This document shows, in pieces, positions 1 to 7,940 of a stretch of 64,000 bases of DNA (the first letter of the stretch is position 1; each line of letters begins with the position of its first letter). The stretch is taken from the NCBI GenBank assembly GCA_943371965.1, contig CALRWV020000004.1, positions 186,001 through 250,000 on the forward strand, written 5' to 3'. The notes beneath the pieces are model-generated. The model was given only the letters and a program-made list of their open reading frames with translations, was not told the origin of the DNA and did not search any database. This DNA is from CALRWV02 sp943371965 (lineage in GTDB: Bacteria; Bacteroidota; JABWAT01). Made by a program: the position numbers and the translations under genes.

Positions 1-2
1 TC

Positions 3-794
3 GGGAAAATTGAAACCATTTATCTGAATCATGCTGTTCAGCAGGATGCATCATCCTTTACTGATTTATATTTGAGATCAATTCTGAAATCTTCATTTTC
101 ACCCGATCAGAAAAAAATAAAAATTCAGGATATTGTTAAAAAAGGGAAATCCGGAAATGCAGATTACTGGATTTGGGTTTTAAAAGTTTTGAATGAAGAT
201 TACCTGAATGCATTAAAACTTTTTGACAAACCTGGAATGAAGACTTCTTTTGCGTGGGAATATATTCAGACATCACTGGCTTCCGGTATTCCCATTGATT
301 CTCTCAGATGGCAATTGCTTATTTATTCATCAGACTTCAAAAACAGGGAAGTTCCTAAGTATTTATTTCTACTTATCCAATCCGTTCCCGTTCCGAATCT
401 GAATTTCTCTGTTTATCAGGATTTTGCAAAGGCATCCGTTCAAAAAGGAATTTTTCAAAACAGCACTGCAGAAAAACAGTTTAGACTTATTTCTGAAAAT
501 CAATCAGACAAAACATTGTCTGTTATTGCGAAATCAGAACTTGTGACCTTATTGATAGAATCCGGAAAAAACAGGGAAATCAATTCAGAATTTGAACTCA
601 TCAAAAATCAAAAAAATGAGTTATCGATTCAGGATGAAATACTATTCAAACTTGGTACTTATTTTATGATTCAGAAAAATTATCTGGATGCAAAAATCTG
701 TTTTGAGCTTCTGATCGAAAACAGCCCGGCATCACCTTTTGTTTCCCTTTCAAGAAATCAGCTTAATGAAATCAGAAAGAAAATATCATCTTGA
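3..794 (+). CDS. C-terminal part of a helical, TPR-like protein (cut by window edge)
   Basis: The reading frame is open from the first bases of the window, so the start lies upstream and only about 263 residues are seen; a TTG at 72 is in frame but there is no reason to call it the start. The visible part is rich in Leu, Lys, Asn and Ser and looks all-helical. Near its C-terminus it has a TPR-like unit (a 'YFMIQKNYLDAKICFELL' pattern followed by 'NSPASPF'), which suggests a repeat scaffold, perhaps an envelope protein-interaction module. No catalytic motif is visible. The stop codon overlaps the TTG start of the next gene by 3 nt, so the two are probably translationally coupled. The family is not recognised beyond the repeat type. 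Confidence 0.6.
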   Translation, partial: GKIETIYLNHAVQQDASSFTDLYLRSILKSSFSPDQKKIKIQDIVKKGKSGNADYWIWVLKVLNEDYLNALKLFDKPGMKTSFAWEYIQTSLASGIPIDSLRWQLLIYSSDFKNREVPKYLFLLIQSVPVPNLNFSVYQDFAKASVQKGIFQNSTAEKQFRLISENQSDKTLSVIAKSELVTLLIESGKNREINSEFELIKNQKNELSIQDEILFKLGTYFMIQKNYLDAKICFELLIENSPASPFVSLSRNQLNEIRKKISS

Positions 795-2092
795 AATTCC
801 ATCTCCCATTTATTCCAAAAGCAAAAAAGATTTTTTTCGCATTTCTGTTTTTATCATCTGTAAGTCAATTTTCAGTTGCACAAAAACTTCTGATTTATAT
901 GGATGATTCGCAGACCAACCATTTGAAAGCCTATGGTGTTGCTTACTGGCAGCTTCAACAGAATGAAACTGTTGAATGGCTTTTGAATTACAGGGGAGGC
1001 AGTTTTTTTATTTTGGATTCACCGGTTTCGCGGCAGGAATGTGAACTGCGAGAAGTTGCATTCACCCCGATTTCCGTTTCAGACGAAGCGTCAATAAAAA
1101 CCGATATTGCACGAGAAGACAACAATGCTGATATCATCAAACTGGAAAAGGCACCGAAAATTGCCGTTTACACACCGCCTAACACATTGCCTTGGGATGA
1201 TGCCGTTACCATGGCTTTGACGTACGCAGAAATTCCGTACGAAAAAATTTGGGATAAAGATGTTCTCGATGGAAAACTCACCAAATACGATTGGCTGCAT
1301 CTTCATCACGAAGATTTTACCGGGCAGTATGGAAAATTTTATTCTGCGTTTTCAAATTATCCCTGGTATGTTCAGCAACAGGCGGAATATGAAACTTTTG
1401 CAAAACAGGAAGGTTATATTTCAGTTTCGGAAGAAAAAAAAGCAGTTGCAAGAAGAATAAAAGAATTTGTTGGATTGGGCGGTTTCATGTTTGCCATGTG
1501 TTCAGCAACAGATTCGTATGATATTTCACTGGCATCGGAAGGGATTGATATTGCACCTGCAGAATTTGACGGAACTCCGGCAGACCCCAATGCAAATAAA
1601 AAACTGGATTTTTCAAAGACGTTTGCTTTCGAAAATTTTACTCTCAATATGAATCCGACAGTTTATGAATATTCCGATATCGATATTCAACCGGATGAAA
1701 TTCCCTTGAGACAGCAAAATGAGGCGACCGATTATTTTACACTTTTTGAATTTTCAGCAAAGTGGGATCCAGTTCCAACCATGCTAACCCAAGATCATCA
1801 TAAAGTGATAAAAGGATTTTTGGGGCAGACAACTTTATTCAAAAAAAGATTTGTGAAATCAACCGTAGTTGTTATGGCAGAATATGAAGGCCGTGATGAA
1901 GTGAAATATCTGACAGGAAATTTCGGAAAAGGGACTTTTACTTTTTATCCGGGACATGATCCTGAAGATTTCCAACATGCTGTTAATGATCCGCCAACAG
2001 ATTTGGCTCTGCACAAAAACTCACCCGGTTACCGATTGATTTTAAATAATGTTCTGTTTCCGGCAGCAAATAAAAAGAAACACAAAACATAA
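791..2092 (+). CDS. Secreted protein of the family often labelled 'asparagine synthetase B' in Bacteroidota
   Basis: This 433-aa protein has an N-terminal signal peptide: basic start, hydrophobic stretch to about residue 28, then 'SVAQK'. The body carries blocks I recognise from a conserved Bacteroidota/Ignavibacteria family that is routinely annotated as asparagine synthetase B: 'NHLKAYGVAYW', 'WLLNYRGGSF', 'KIAVYTPP..PWDDAV' and 'WLHLHHEDFTGQYGKF'. I see none of the signatures of a true AsnB, that is no N-terminal Cys nucleophile and no PP-loop 'SGGLDS', so that name is probably wrong. The 'VGLGGFMFAMCSATDSYD' segment resembles the nucleophile elbow of a class I amidotransferase-like fold, which is inference only. 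The start is TTG, overlapping the upstream stop. Its function is unknown; it acts outside the cytoplasm. Confidence 0.7.
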   Translation: MKFHLPFIPKAKKIFFAFLFLSSVSQFSVAQKLLIYMDDSQTNHLKAYGVAYWQLQQNETVEWLLNYRGGSFFILDSPVSRQECELREVAFTPISVSDEASIKTDIAREDNNADIIKLEKAPKIAVYTPPNTLPWDDAVTMALTYAEIPYEKIWDKDVLDGKLTKYDWLHLHHEDFTGQYGKFYSAFSNYPWYVQQQAEYETFAKQEGYISVSEEKKAVARRIKEFVGLGGFMFAMCSATDSYDISLASEGIDIAPAEFDGTPADPNANKKLDFSKTFAFENFTLNMNPTVYEYSDIDIQPDEIPLRQQNEATDYFTLFEFSAKWDPVPTMLTQDHHKVIKGFLGQTTLFKKRFVKSTVVVMAEYEGRDEVKYLTGNFGKGTFTFYPGHDPEDFQHAVNDPPTDLALHKNSPGYRLILNNVLFPAANKKKHKT

Positions 2093-2101
2093 CACTAATT
2101 T

Positions 2102-2143
2102 GTAATGAGTTACGGGTGATGAGTAATGAGTTATGTGTGAGTT
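2102..2143 (+). repeat. Degenerate heptamer array (GTAATGA type)
   Basis: Six consecutive 7-nt units, each beginning GT, run from 10 nt after the preceding stop codon. The units vary around GTDAYGR; for example GTAATGA occurs at 2102 and again at 2123. The phase is kept exactly over 42 nt although the units differ. This resembles the short tandemly repeated repetitive (STRR) heptamers known in filamentous cyanobacteria. Confidence 0.7.
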
Positions 2144-2154
2144 TTATTTGATTT

Positions 2155-2205
2155 AATCCTCCTTTTTAAAAGGAGGTGTCATGTGTACTCACATGACGGA
2201 GGATT
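2155..2205. repeat. Double-hairpin REP-like element
   Basis: The outer arms AATCCTCC (2155-2162) and GGAGGATT (2198-2205) are exact inverted repeats. Between them CCTCCTTTT (2158-2166) pairs with AAAAGGAGG (2168-2176), and GTCATGTG (2178-2185) pairs with CACATGAC (2190-2197) around a 4-nt loop. The right arm GGAGG lies 4 nt before the TTG at 2207 and so appears to supply the ribosome binding site of the next gene. It is probably a dispersed palindromic repeat. Confidence 0.7.
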
Positions 2206-2206
2206 T

Positions 2207-3076
2207 TTGAAAAAGCTCTTTTTTTATCTCTTCATCTTAATCTTGATTTTATTTCTTGGATATTGGTTTTTTAAATCAGAACCTGAAAAAGTCAGTCAGA
2301 AAATTGAAAATAATACAGTTGGACAATCGACTGTAAAATTGATGACATGGAATTTATACAATTTTGGAAAATCAAAAACTGATAAAGAAATTGCCTTTTT
2401 TGCAAAAGAAATGAAAGGTTTTGATATCGTTGCTGTCCAGGAAATATCAACTGGAAATTACGGAGCAAAAGCTGTTGCAAAACTTGCAGATGAATTAAAC
2501 AGGACAGGATCGAAATGGGATTATATCATCAGTGAAGCTACTTCAGGTGAAGGTTCGGAACGGTACGCGTTTTTATGGAAACCATCCAAAATTAAACTTT
2601 CAGGAAAATCATGGCTGGAGCAAACTTTGGAATCTGAAATTGACCGTGAACCTTTCCTTGCCAGATTTCAATTTGGAAGCAAAAAATTTCTGTTGGCTAC
2701 CATTCATGCAGTTCCAAAAGAAAAGCATCCACAAACGGAATGTAAATTATTATCCAAACTTTCTCCGCTTTATCCTGATGATAATATTATGATCATGGGT
2801 GATTTCAATTTGTCACAAAAGGATGACTCATTTGACGGATTGAAAAAGTCAGGATTTGAACCTTCAATTGTAAATCAGAAAACAAGTTTGAAAATGAAAG
2901 GTTCATCTGACGGCGACCACTTGGCAAATGAATACGATAATATTTTTTATGAAATGAATTCGTTCCAAAAAATAAAAGCAGGTGTTCTTGATTTTTCGAA
3001 AGAATTCAACTCACTCCATGAAGCTAGGACCATTTCAGACCATCTTCCGGTTTATCTCGAATTTTCACTGAATTGA
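2207..3076 (+). CDS. Endonuclease/exonuclease/phosphatase (EEP, DNase I-like) family protein
   Basis: The protein is 289 aa from TTG 2207, chosen because GGAGG lies just upstream and a membrane anchor or signal segment (KKLFFYLFILILILFLGYWF) follows at once; a GTG at 2183 would add 8 residues that are encoded by the repeat. The EEP-fold motifs appear in order: 'MTWNLYNFG' near residue 46, 'DIVAVQEI' (metal-binding Glu), 'IHAVP', 'IMGDFNL' (Asp/Asn pair) and C-terminal 'SDHLPV' (catalytic His). This fold cleaves phosphodiester bonds in DNA, RNA or phospholipids; the substrate cannot be told. The leader suggests it faces the periplasm or is secreted. It lies 12 nt before the AlaX gene and may be co-transcribed with it. 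Confidence 0.85.
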   Translation: MKKLFFYLFILILILFLGYWFFKSEPEKVSQKIENNTVGQSTVKLMTWNLYNFGKSKTDKEIAFFAKEMKGFDIVAVQEISTGNYGAKAVAKLADELNRTGSKWDYIISEATSGEGSERYAFLWKPSKIKLSGKSWLEQTLESEIDREPFLARFQFGSKKFLLATIHAVPKEKHPQTECKLLSKLSPLYPDDNIMIMGDFNLSQKDDSFDGLKKSGFEPSIVNQKTSLKMKGSSDGDHLANEYDNIFYEMNSFQKIKAGVLDFSKEFNSLHEARTISDHLPVYLEFSLN

Positions 3077-3088
3077 TTTTATAAAAAC

Positions 3089-4282
3089 ATGACAACCCAA
3101 AAATTATATTATTCTGATCCTTATACAGTTGAATTCTCAGCTGATAATTTTGAGATGACCCAATTTCAAAATAAACCTGCTGTTGTTCTATCAGAAACAT
3201 TTTTTTATCCAACTTCAGGTGGACAGGAGCATGACACAGGATTTTTCAATGATATTGCTGTAATTGATGTTGTTGAAGAAAACGGCATCATTTATCACTT
3301 GCTTGAAAAGGAATTATTTCCGGGAAAGTTTACTGCAAAAATTGACTGGAAAAGAAGATTTGAAAATATGCAGCAGCATACCGGTCAGCATCTTCTTTCA
3401 CGTGCTTTCGAAAATCTGTTCGATCTCGATACGGTTTCTTCGCGGCTTGGGGAAGAAATCAATACCATTGATCTGAATACCGGAACAATGGATTACGAAA
3501 CAATTCATAAAATCGAAAATTATGTCAATGAAATTATCTGGAGCAAACGGAATATAAAGATTCATTTTGCTGATGAAAAAACTATTGGTCAGTTTACATT
3601 AAGAAGTGCACCAAAAGTATCTGGAGCGATCAGAATTGTGGAAGTGGAAAATTATGATTTCAATCCCTGCGGCGGAACCCATTGTACACATACAGGTGAA
3701 GTCGGAATAATTAATATTACAAAATGGGAAAAAATAAAAGGTGGAATAACCCGCCTTGATTTTCACTGTGGAATCCGTGCCTTGAGAGATTATCAGAAAA
3801 AGATTCAGGTAGCCAATGAACTTGCCGCAAAAATAAGTGCAAAAGATTTTGAAGTATTAGATCAGGTTCAGCGCTTGATTGATTCGAATAAGGATTCGCA
3901 AAAGAAAATCCAGAATATAAATAATCAGTTGATAGATTATGAGGTGAATGAAATTTTGGATTCGTTGAAAGAAGAAAACGGAAAAAAGGTATTTTCCCGA
4001 ATTTATACCGACAAAACTCCGGATGATATCAGGCTGATTGCACAGAAACTGATTCGGGAAAAATCTGTTATTGCATTGTTAGGCTGCAAAAATGAAAAAT
4101 TGAATTTTGTATTTGCCCGTTCATCGGATTTAAGTTTGGATTTCAGGGAACCGCTTCCAAAAATGCTTGACTTGATTGAAGGAAAAGGGGGCGGGAAACC
4201 TGATTTTGTTCAATTTGGAGGGAATAATGTCAGTAAAGCTGATGAAGTGATCACACTGATCAAACAGGAATTGAAGTTATGA
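3089..4282 (+). CDS. alaX: Alanyl-tRNA editing protein, AlaX long form
   Basis: This 397-aa protein matches the free-standing editing domain of alanyl-tRNA synthetase, which deacylates mischarged Ser-tRNA(Ala) or Gly-tRNA(Ala) in the cytoplasm. The zinc site is complete: HTGQH at residues 97-101 and CGGTHC at 194-199. The N-terminal 'FYPTSGGQ.HDTG' block is typical of the AlaRS second-domain fold. After a coiled-coil-like linker (about 250-310) comes a DHHA1-type C-terminal domain with 'EGKGGGKPDFVQFGG', which defines the long AlaX class. The length fits AlaX-L. It has an ATG start 12 nt after the EEP gene; no strong RBS is seen. Confidence 0.9.
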   Translation: MTTQKLYYSDPYTVEFSADNFEMTQFQNKPAVVLSETFFYPTSGGQEHDTGFFNDIAVIDVVEENGIIYHLLEKELFPGKFTAKIDWKRRFENMQQHTGQHLLSRAFENLFDLDTVSSRLGEEINTIDLNTGTMDYETIHKIENYVNEIIWSKRNIKIHFADEKTIGQFTLRSAPKVSGAIRIVEVENYDFNPCGGTHCTHTGEVGIINITKWEKIKGGITRLDFHCGIRALRDYQKKIQVANELAAKISAKDFEVLDQVQRLIDSNKDSQKKIQNINNQLIDYEVNEILDSLKEENGKKVFSRIYTDKTPDDIRLIAQKLIREKSVIALLGCKNEKLNFVFARSSDLSLDFREPLPKMLDLIEGKGGGKPDFVQFGGNNVSKADEVITLIKQELKL

Positions 4283-4402
4283 ACTCCAATTAATCATCAA
4301 ATTGATTCGACTGAACTACCAATTCTTTGCCTCTCACACCCGCAATCTGTACTTTTGCCTCAATTCGCAATCTTGTCAACGACCAAACGACCAGGAAAAA
4401 CC

Positions 4403-7400
4403 ATGACCACCACCGAAACCATTTACCAGCCCAAAAACAAAATCCGTTTTGTTACTGCCGCATCATTATTTGATGGGCACGATGCCTCCATCAATATTAT
4501 GCGCCGTATTTTACAATCAACCGGAGCTGAAGTTATTCATCTTGGGCACAACCGCTCTGTTCATGAAATTGTGGAAACGGCAATTCAGGAAGATGTTCAG
4601 GGTATTGCAATCTCTTCGTATCAGGGAGGGCATGTGGAATATTTCAAATACATGTTTGATCTCCTGAAAGAAAAAGGATGCGGTCACATCAAAATATTCG
4701 GCGGTGGTGGTGGCGTAATTGTTCCGGAAGAAATTGCAGATCTCGAAAAATATGGAATAAGTAAAATCTTTTCCCCTGAAGATGGCAGAACATTGGGATT
4801 GCAGGGAATGATCAATTACATGATGGAAAAATGTGATTTTTCAACCGCTACTACTTTAAACGGCGAACTGAAACACCTGAAAGACAGAGATTTCAAATCA
4901 GTCGCACGTCTGGTTACCATGATTGAAAATGAGTCATTCAATGAAAGTGGAATATCATCTCCATTGTACAAACAAATTGCGGATCAACTGTTCGGAATAC
5001 CTGATTCGAAAATCATTCCTGTAATTGGAATAACAGGAACCGGTGGTGCCGGAAAATCTTCGTTGACCGATGAGCTTGTTAGACGTTTTTCTGAAGATTT
5101 CAAAGAAAAAACAGTTGCAATTCTTTCCGTTGATCCTTCTAAAAGAAAAACAGGAGGTGCATTGCTGGGTGATAGAATCCGGATGAATGCCATTTACAAC
5201 GGACGGATATACATGCGGTCATTGGCAACCCGTGAAGCCAACAGAGCAATTTCAAAAGCGTTGAAAGAATCCATTCAGATTTGCAAACAGGCGGGTTTTG
5301 ATCTGGTGATTATTGAAACAGCAGGAATTGGTCAGTCGGATTCTTCAATTGTTGATCTTGTAAATGTAAGCATGTATGTCATGACTCCTGAATATGGAGC
5401 AGCATCACAACTTGAAAAAATTGATATGCTGGATTTTGCAGATTTGGTTGTTCTGAACAAGTTTGAGAAACGTGGAGCAGAAGACGCACTCCGTGATATC
5501 AAAAAACAATACCAGCGGAATCACAAATTATTTACCCGGCAAATTGATGAAATGCCGGTTTTTGCCACAATCGCTTCCCAGTTCAACGATGCTGGTACAA
5601 ACTGGTGTTATTACAACCTGATTCAAAAGATAAATGAAAAAGCAGGAGTAGAATGGAAATCCCAGATCAGTACAGTAGAAAAAAATTCCAGAAAACAAAC
5701 CATCATTCCACCTGAAAACAATCGGTATCTTGCAGAAATTTCAGATACTGTTCAAACGTATAAAAAAAATGTACTGAAGCTTTCCGAGATTGCATCAAAT
5801 GCGTATTCCTGTTGGATGGTTTTGAAATCACTCAATGATCAGATTCCAAAACCCGGTGAGCTTTACTCCCAAACAGAGTTGCAGAACAAAGATGCTGTAA
5901 AAGAAACACTGAGACAGCGGTACAATTCACTGATCCTAGATCTGACAACTGAAGCGCGGGAATTGGTTCAGTCATGGGGACAAACCCAACATGACTATCA
6001 GGATGAATTTCACTCCTATGAAGTCCGTGGAAAAAAGATTGAGGTAGAAAATTATACGGTTTCACTTTCAGGAACAAACATTCCGAAAGTTTCACTTCCA
6101 AAATATAAGGATTGGGGCGACTTGTTAGCCTGGCAATTGCTGGAAAATGCACCTGGACGGTTTCCATATACAGCAGGTGTTTTTGAATACAAGAGAAAAG
6201 GTGAAGACCCGACCAGAATGTTTGCCGGTGAAGGGACTCCCGAACGGACAAACAGACGGTTTCACTACGTTTCAAAAGGACAACCGGCAGCGCGACTTTC
6301 AACTGCATTTGATTCTGTTACACTTTACGGTGAAGATCCTGATCACCGTCCGGATATTTACGGTAAAGTTGGAAATTCAGGAGTTTCAATCTGCACGTTG
6401 GATGATGCGAAAAAATTATATTCCGGTTTCGATTTGTGTTCACCCACAACTTCAGTTTCAATGACGATTAACGGACCAGCTCCCATTATTCTTGCGTTTT
6501 TCATGAATACAGCTATCGATCAGAACATTGAAAAGTATTTGAAACAAACAGGAAAACTCGTAGAAGCAAAAAAGAAAGTCATTGAAATATATAAGCAAAA
6601 AGGACTGACACCTCCATCTTATTTTGGTGGACTTCCTGAAGGAAATACTGGTCTTGGTTTGGATTTGCTCGGTATTTCTGGAGACCAAATTGTTGATGCT
6701 GAAACTTATCTGAAAATCAAAACTGAAACGCTTCAATCTGTTAGGGGAACTGTTCAGGCTGATATCCTGAAAGAAGATCAGGCACAGAACACCTGTATTT
6801 TTTCAACAGAATTTGCACTGAGAATGATGGGCGACATGCAACAGTTTTTTATTGAAAAATCTGTGCGTAATTATTATTCAGTTTCCATTTCAGGTTATCA
6901 CATTGCTGAAGCAGGTGCAAATCCGATTACGCAACTTGCCTTTACACTTTCCAACGGTTTCACCTATGTGGAATATTATCTTTCGCGTGGAATGAACATT
7001 GATGATTTTGCACCGAATTTATCATTCTTTTTTTCAAATGGAATTGATGCAGAATATGCTGTCATTGGCCGTGTTGCAAGACGGATTTGGGCAACTACCA
7101 TGCGCGACAAATATGGTGCAAATGAACGGTCACAAAAACTGAAATATCATATTCAAACTTCAGGTCGTTCGCTGCATGCACAGGAAATTGATTTCAACGA
7201 TATCAGAACGACACTTCAGGCTTTGTACGCAATTTATGATAACTGCAACTCACTTCACACCAATGCTTATGATGAAGCCATAACAACTCCAACTGAGCAG
7301 TCGGTAAGACGCGCAATGGCAATTCAGCTGATCATCAACCGTGAACTTGGAATGACCAAAAACGAAAACCCGATTCAGGGTTCATTTATCATTGAAGAAT

Positions 7401-7840
7401 TGACTGAACTTGTTGAAGAAGCTGTCCTTCTTGAATTCAGGAAAATATCTGAACGCGGTGGAGTTTTGGGCGCAATGGAAACCATGTATCAGCGCGGAAA
7501 AATCCAGGAAGAATCGATGGTTTATGAACATTTGAAACACAGTGGAGAACTTCCGATTATTGGTGTAAATACGTTTATCAGCTCTAATCCATCGCATGTG
7601 GAAAAAATGGAATTGTCACGTTCAACCGAAGAAGAAAAACAGGCTCAGATAGATGCACTGAATTTGGTGAAAAAGAGAAATGAAACAGAAACGAAGGCGG
7701 CACTTGACCAGTTGAAAAATGTTGCAAGATCAAACGGCAATATTTTTGAAGAATTGATGGAAGCTGTAAAAGTTTGTTCGTTGGGTCAAATATCAAATTC
7801 ATTGTATGAAGTCGGCGGACAGTACAGACGGAATATGTAG
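4403..7840 (+). CDS. icmF: Fused isobutyryl-CoA mutase (B12-binding + G-protein chaperone + mutase)
   Basis: The protein is 1145 aa from ATG 4403, which has AGGA 7 nt upstream; an in-frame TTG at 4355 is less likely. Its order is an N-terminal cobalamin-binding domain (about 10-140, 'DGHDAS' histidine motif and a GGGGG loop), a MeaB-like GTPase (P-loop GTGGAGKSS at about 212-220), and a C-terminal TIM-barrel mutase ('RLSTAFDSVTLYG', 'SVSMTINGPAP'). This order is diagnostic of IcmF, which interconverts isobutyryl-CoA and n-butyryl-CoA (some members also act on pivalyl- or isovaleryl-CoA). In the substrate site the 'AQNTCIF' motif carries Gln795 where methylmalonyl-CoA mutase has Arg ('VRNT'), and 'PYTAGVF' has Phe in place of the mutase Tyr; both argue against methylmalonyl-CoA. 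It acts in branched-chain or butyrate metabolism in the cytoplasm. Confidence 0.93.
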   Translation: MTTTETIYQPKNKIRFVTAASLFDGHDASINIMRRILQSTGAEVIHLGHNRSVHEIVETAIQEDVQGIAISSYQGGHVEYFKYMFDLLKEKGCGHIKIFGGGGGVIVPEEIADLEKYGISKIFSPEDGRTLGLQGMINYMMEKCDFSTATTLNGELKHLKDRDFKSVARLVTMIENESFNESGISSPLYKQIADQLFGIPDSKIIPVIGITGTGGAGKSSLTDELVRRFSEDFKEKTVAILSVDPSKRKTGGALLGDRIRMNAIYNGRIYMRSLATREANRAISKALKESIQICKQAGFDLVIIETAGIGQSDSSIVDLVNVSMYVMTPEYGAASQLEKIDMLDFADLVVLNKFEKRGAEDALRDIKKQYQRNHKLFTRQIDEMPVFATIASQFNDAGTNWCYYNLIQKINEKAGVEWKSQISTVEKNSRKQTIIPPENNRYLAEISDTVQTYKKNVLKLSEIASNAYSCWMVLKSLNDQIPKPGELYSQTELQNKDAVKETLRQRYNSLILDLTTEARELVQSWGQTQHDYQDEFHSYEVRGKKIEVENYTVSLSGTNIPKVSLPKYKDWGDLLAWQLLENAPGRFPYTAGVFEYKRKGEDPTRMFAGEGTPERTNRRFHYVSKGQPAARLSTAFDSVTLYGEDPDHRPDIYGKVGNSGVSICTLDDAKKLYSGFDLCSPTTSVSMTINGPAPIILAFFMNTAIDQNIEKYLKQTGKLVEAKKKVIEIYKQKGLTPPSYFGGLPEGNTGLGLDLLGISGDQIVDAETYLKIKTETLQSVRGTVQADILKEDQAQNTCIFSTEFALRMMGDMQQFFIEKSVRNYYSVSISGYHIAEAGANPITQLAFTLSNGFTYVEYYLSRGMNIDDFAPNLSFFFSNGIDAEYAVIGRVARRIWATTMRDKYGANERSQKLKYHIQTSGRSLHAQEIDFNDIRTTLQALYAIYDNCNSLHTNAYDEAITTPTEQSVRRAMAIQLIINRELGMTKNENPIQGSFIIEELTELVEEAVLLEFRKISERGGVLGAMETMYQRGKIQEESMVYEHLKHSGELPIIGVNTFISSNPSHVEKMELSRSTEEEKQAQIDALNLVKKRNETETKAALDQLKNVARSNGNIFEELMEAVKVCSLGQISNSLYEVGGQYRRNM

Positions 7841-7844
7841 GTTT

Positions 7845-7914
7845 AATTACTAATTTATAATTACGAATTAAGAATTAAGAATTGAATTTTTCAAATTACT
7901 GATGAGTTACGAAC
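7845..7914 (+). repeat. Degenerate heptamer array (AATTACG type)
   Basis: Ten 7-nt units in constant phase start 5 nt after the icmF stop. Most begin AATT (AATTACT, AATTACG, AATTAAG twice); the last three drift to AATTACT, GATGAGT and TACGAAC, which resemble the GTAATGA-type units at 2.1 kb. No gene lies inside. The same AATTACG/AATTAAG units flank the four-helix-bundle gene at 53.7-54.0 kb. Confidence 0.75.
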
Positions 7915-7940
7915 CAATATGTTTTATTGTAAATCTGAAT

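Noticed and set aside
2183..2206. GTG start at 2183 for the EEP nuclease gene
   Set aside because: Those eight codons are made of the hairpin repeat, and the TTG at 2207 has a better ribosome binding site and a leader directly after it.
5832..6308. A 158-codon minus-strand frame
   Set aside because: It is antisense to the mutase domain of icmF, has no RBS or family motif, and is a shadow of the coding strand.
4403..7840. Methylmalonyl-CoA mutase
   Set aside because: The fused G-protein domain, Gln at the 'QNT' site and Phe in 'AGVF' match isobutyryl-CoA mutase instead.
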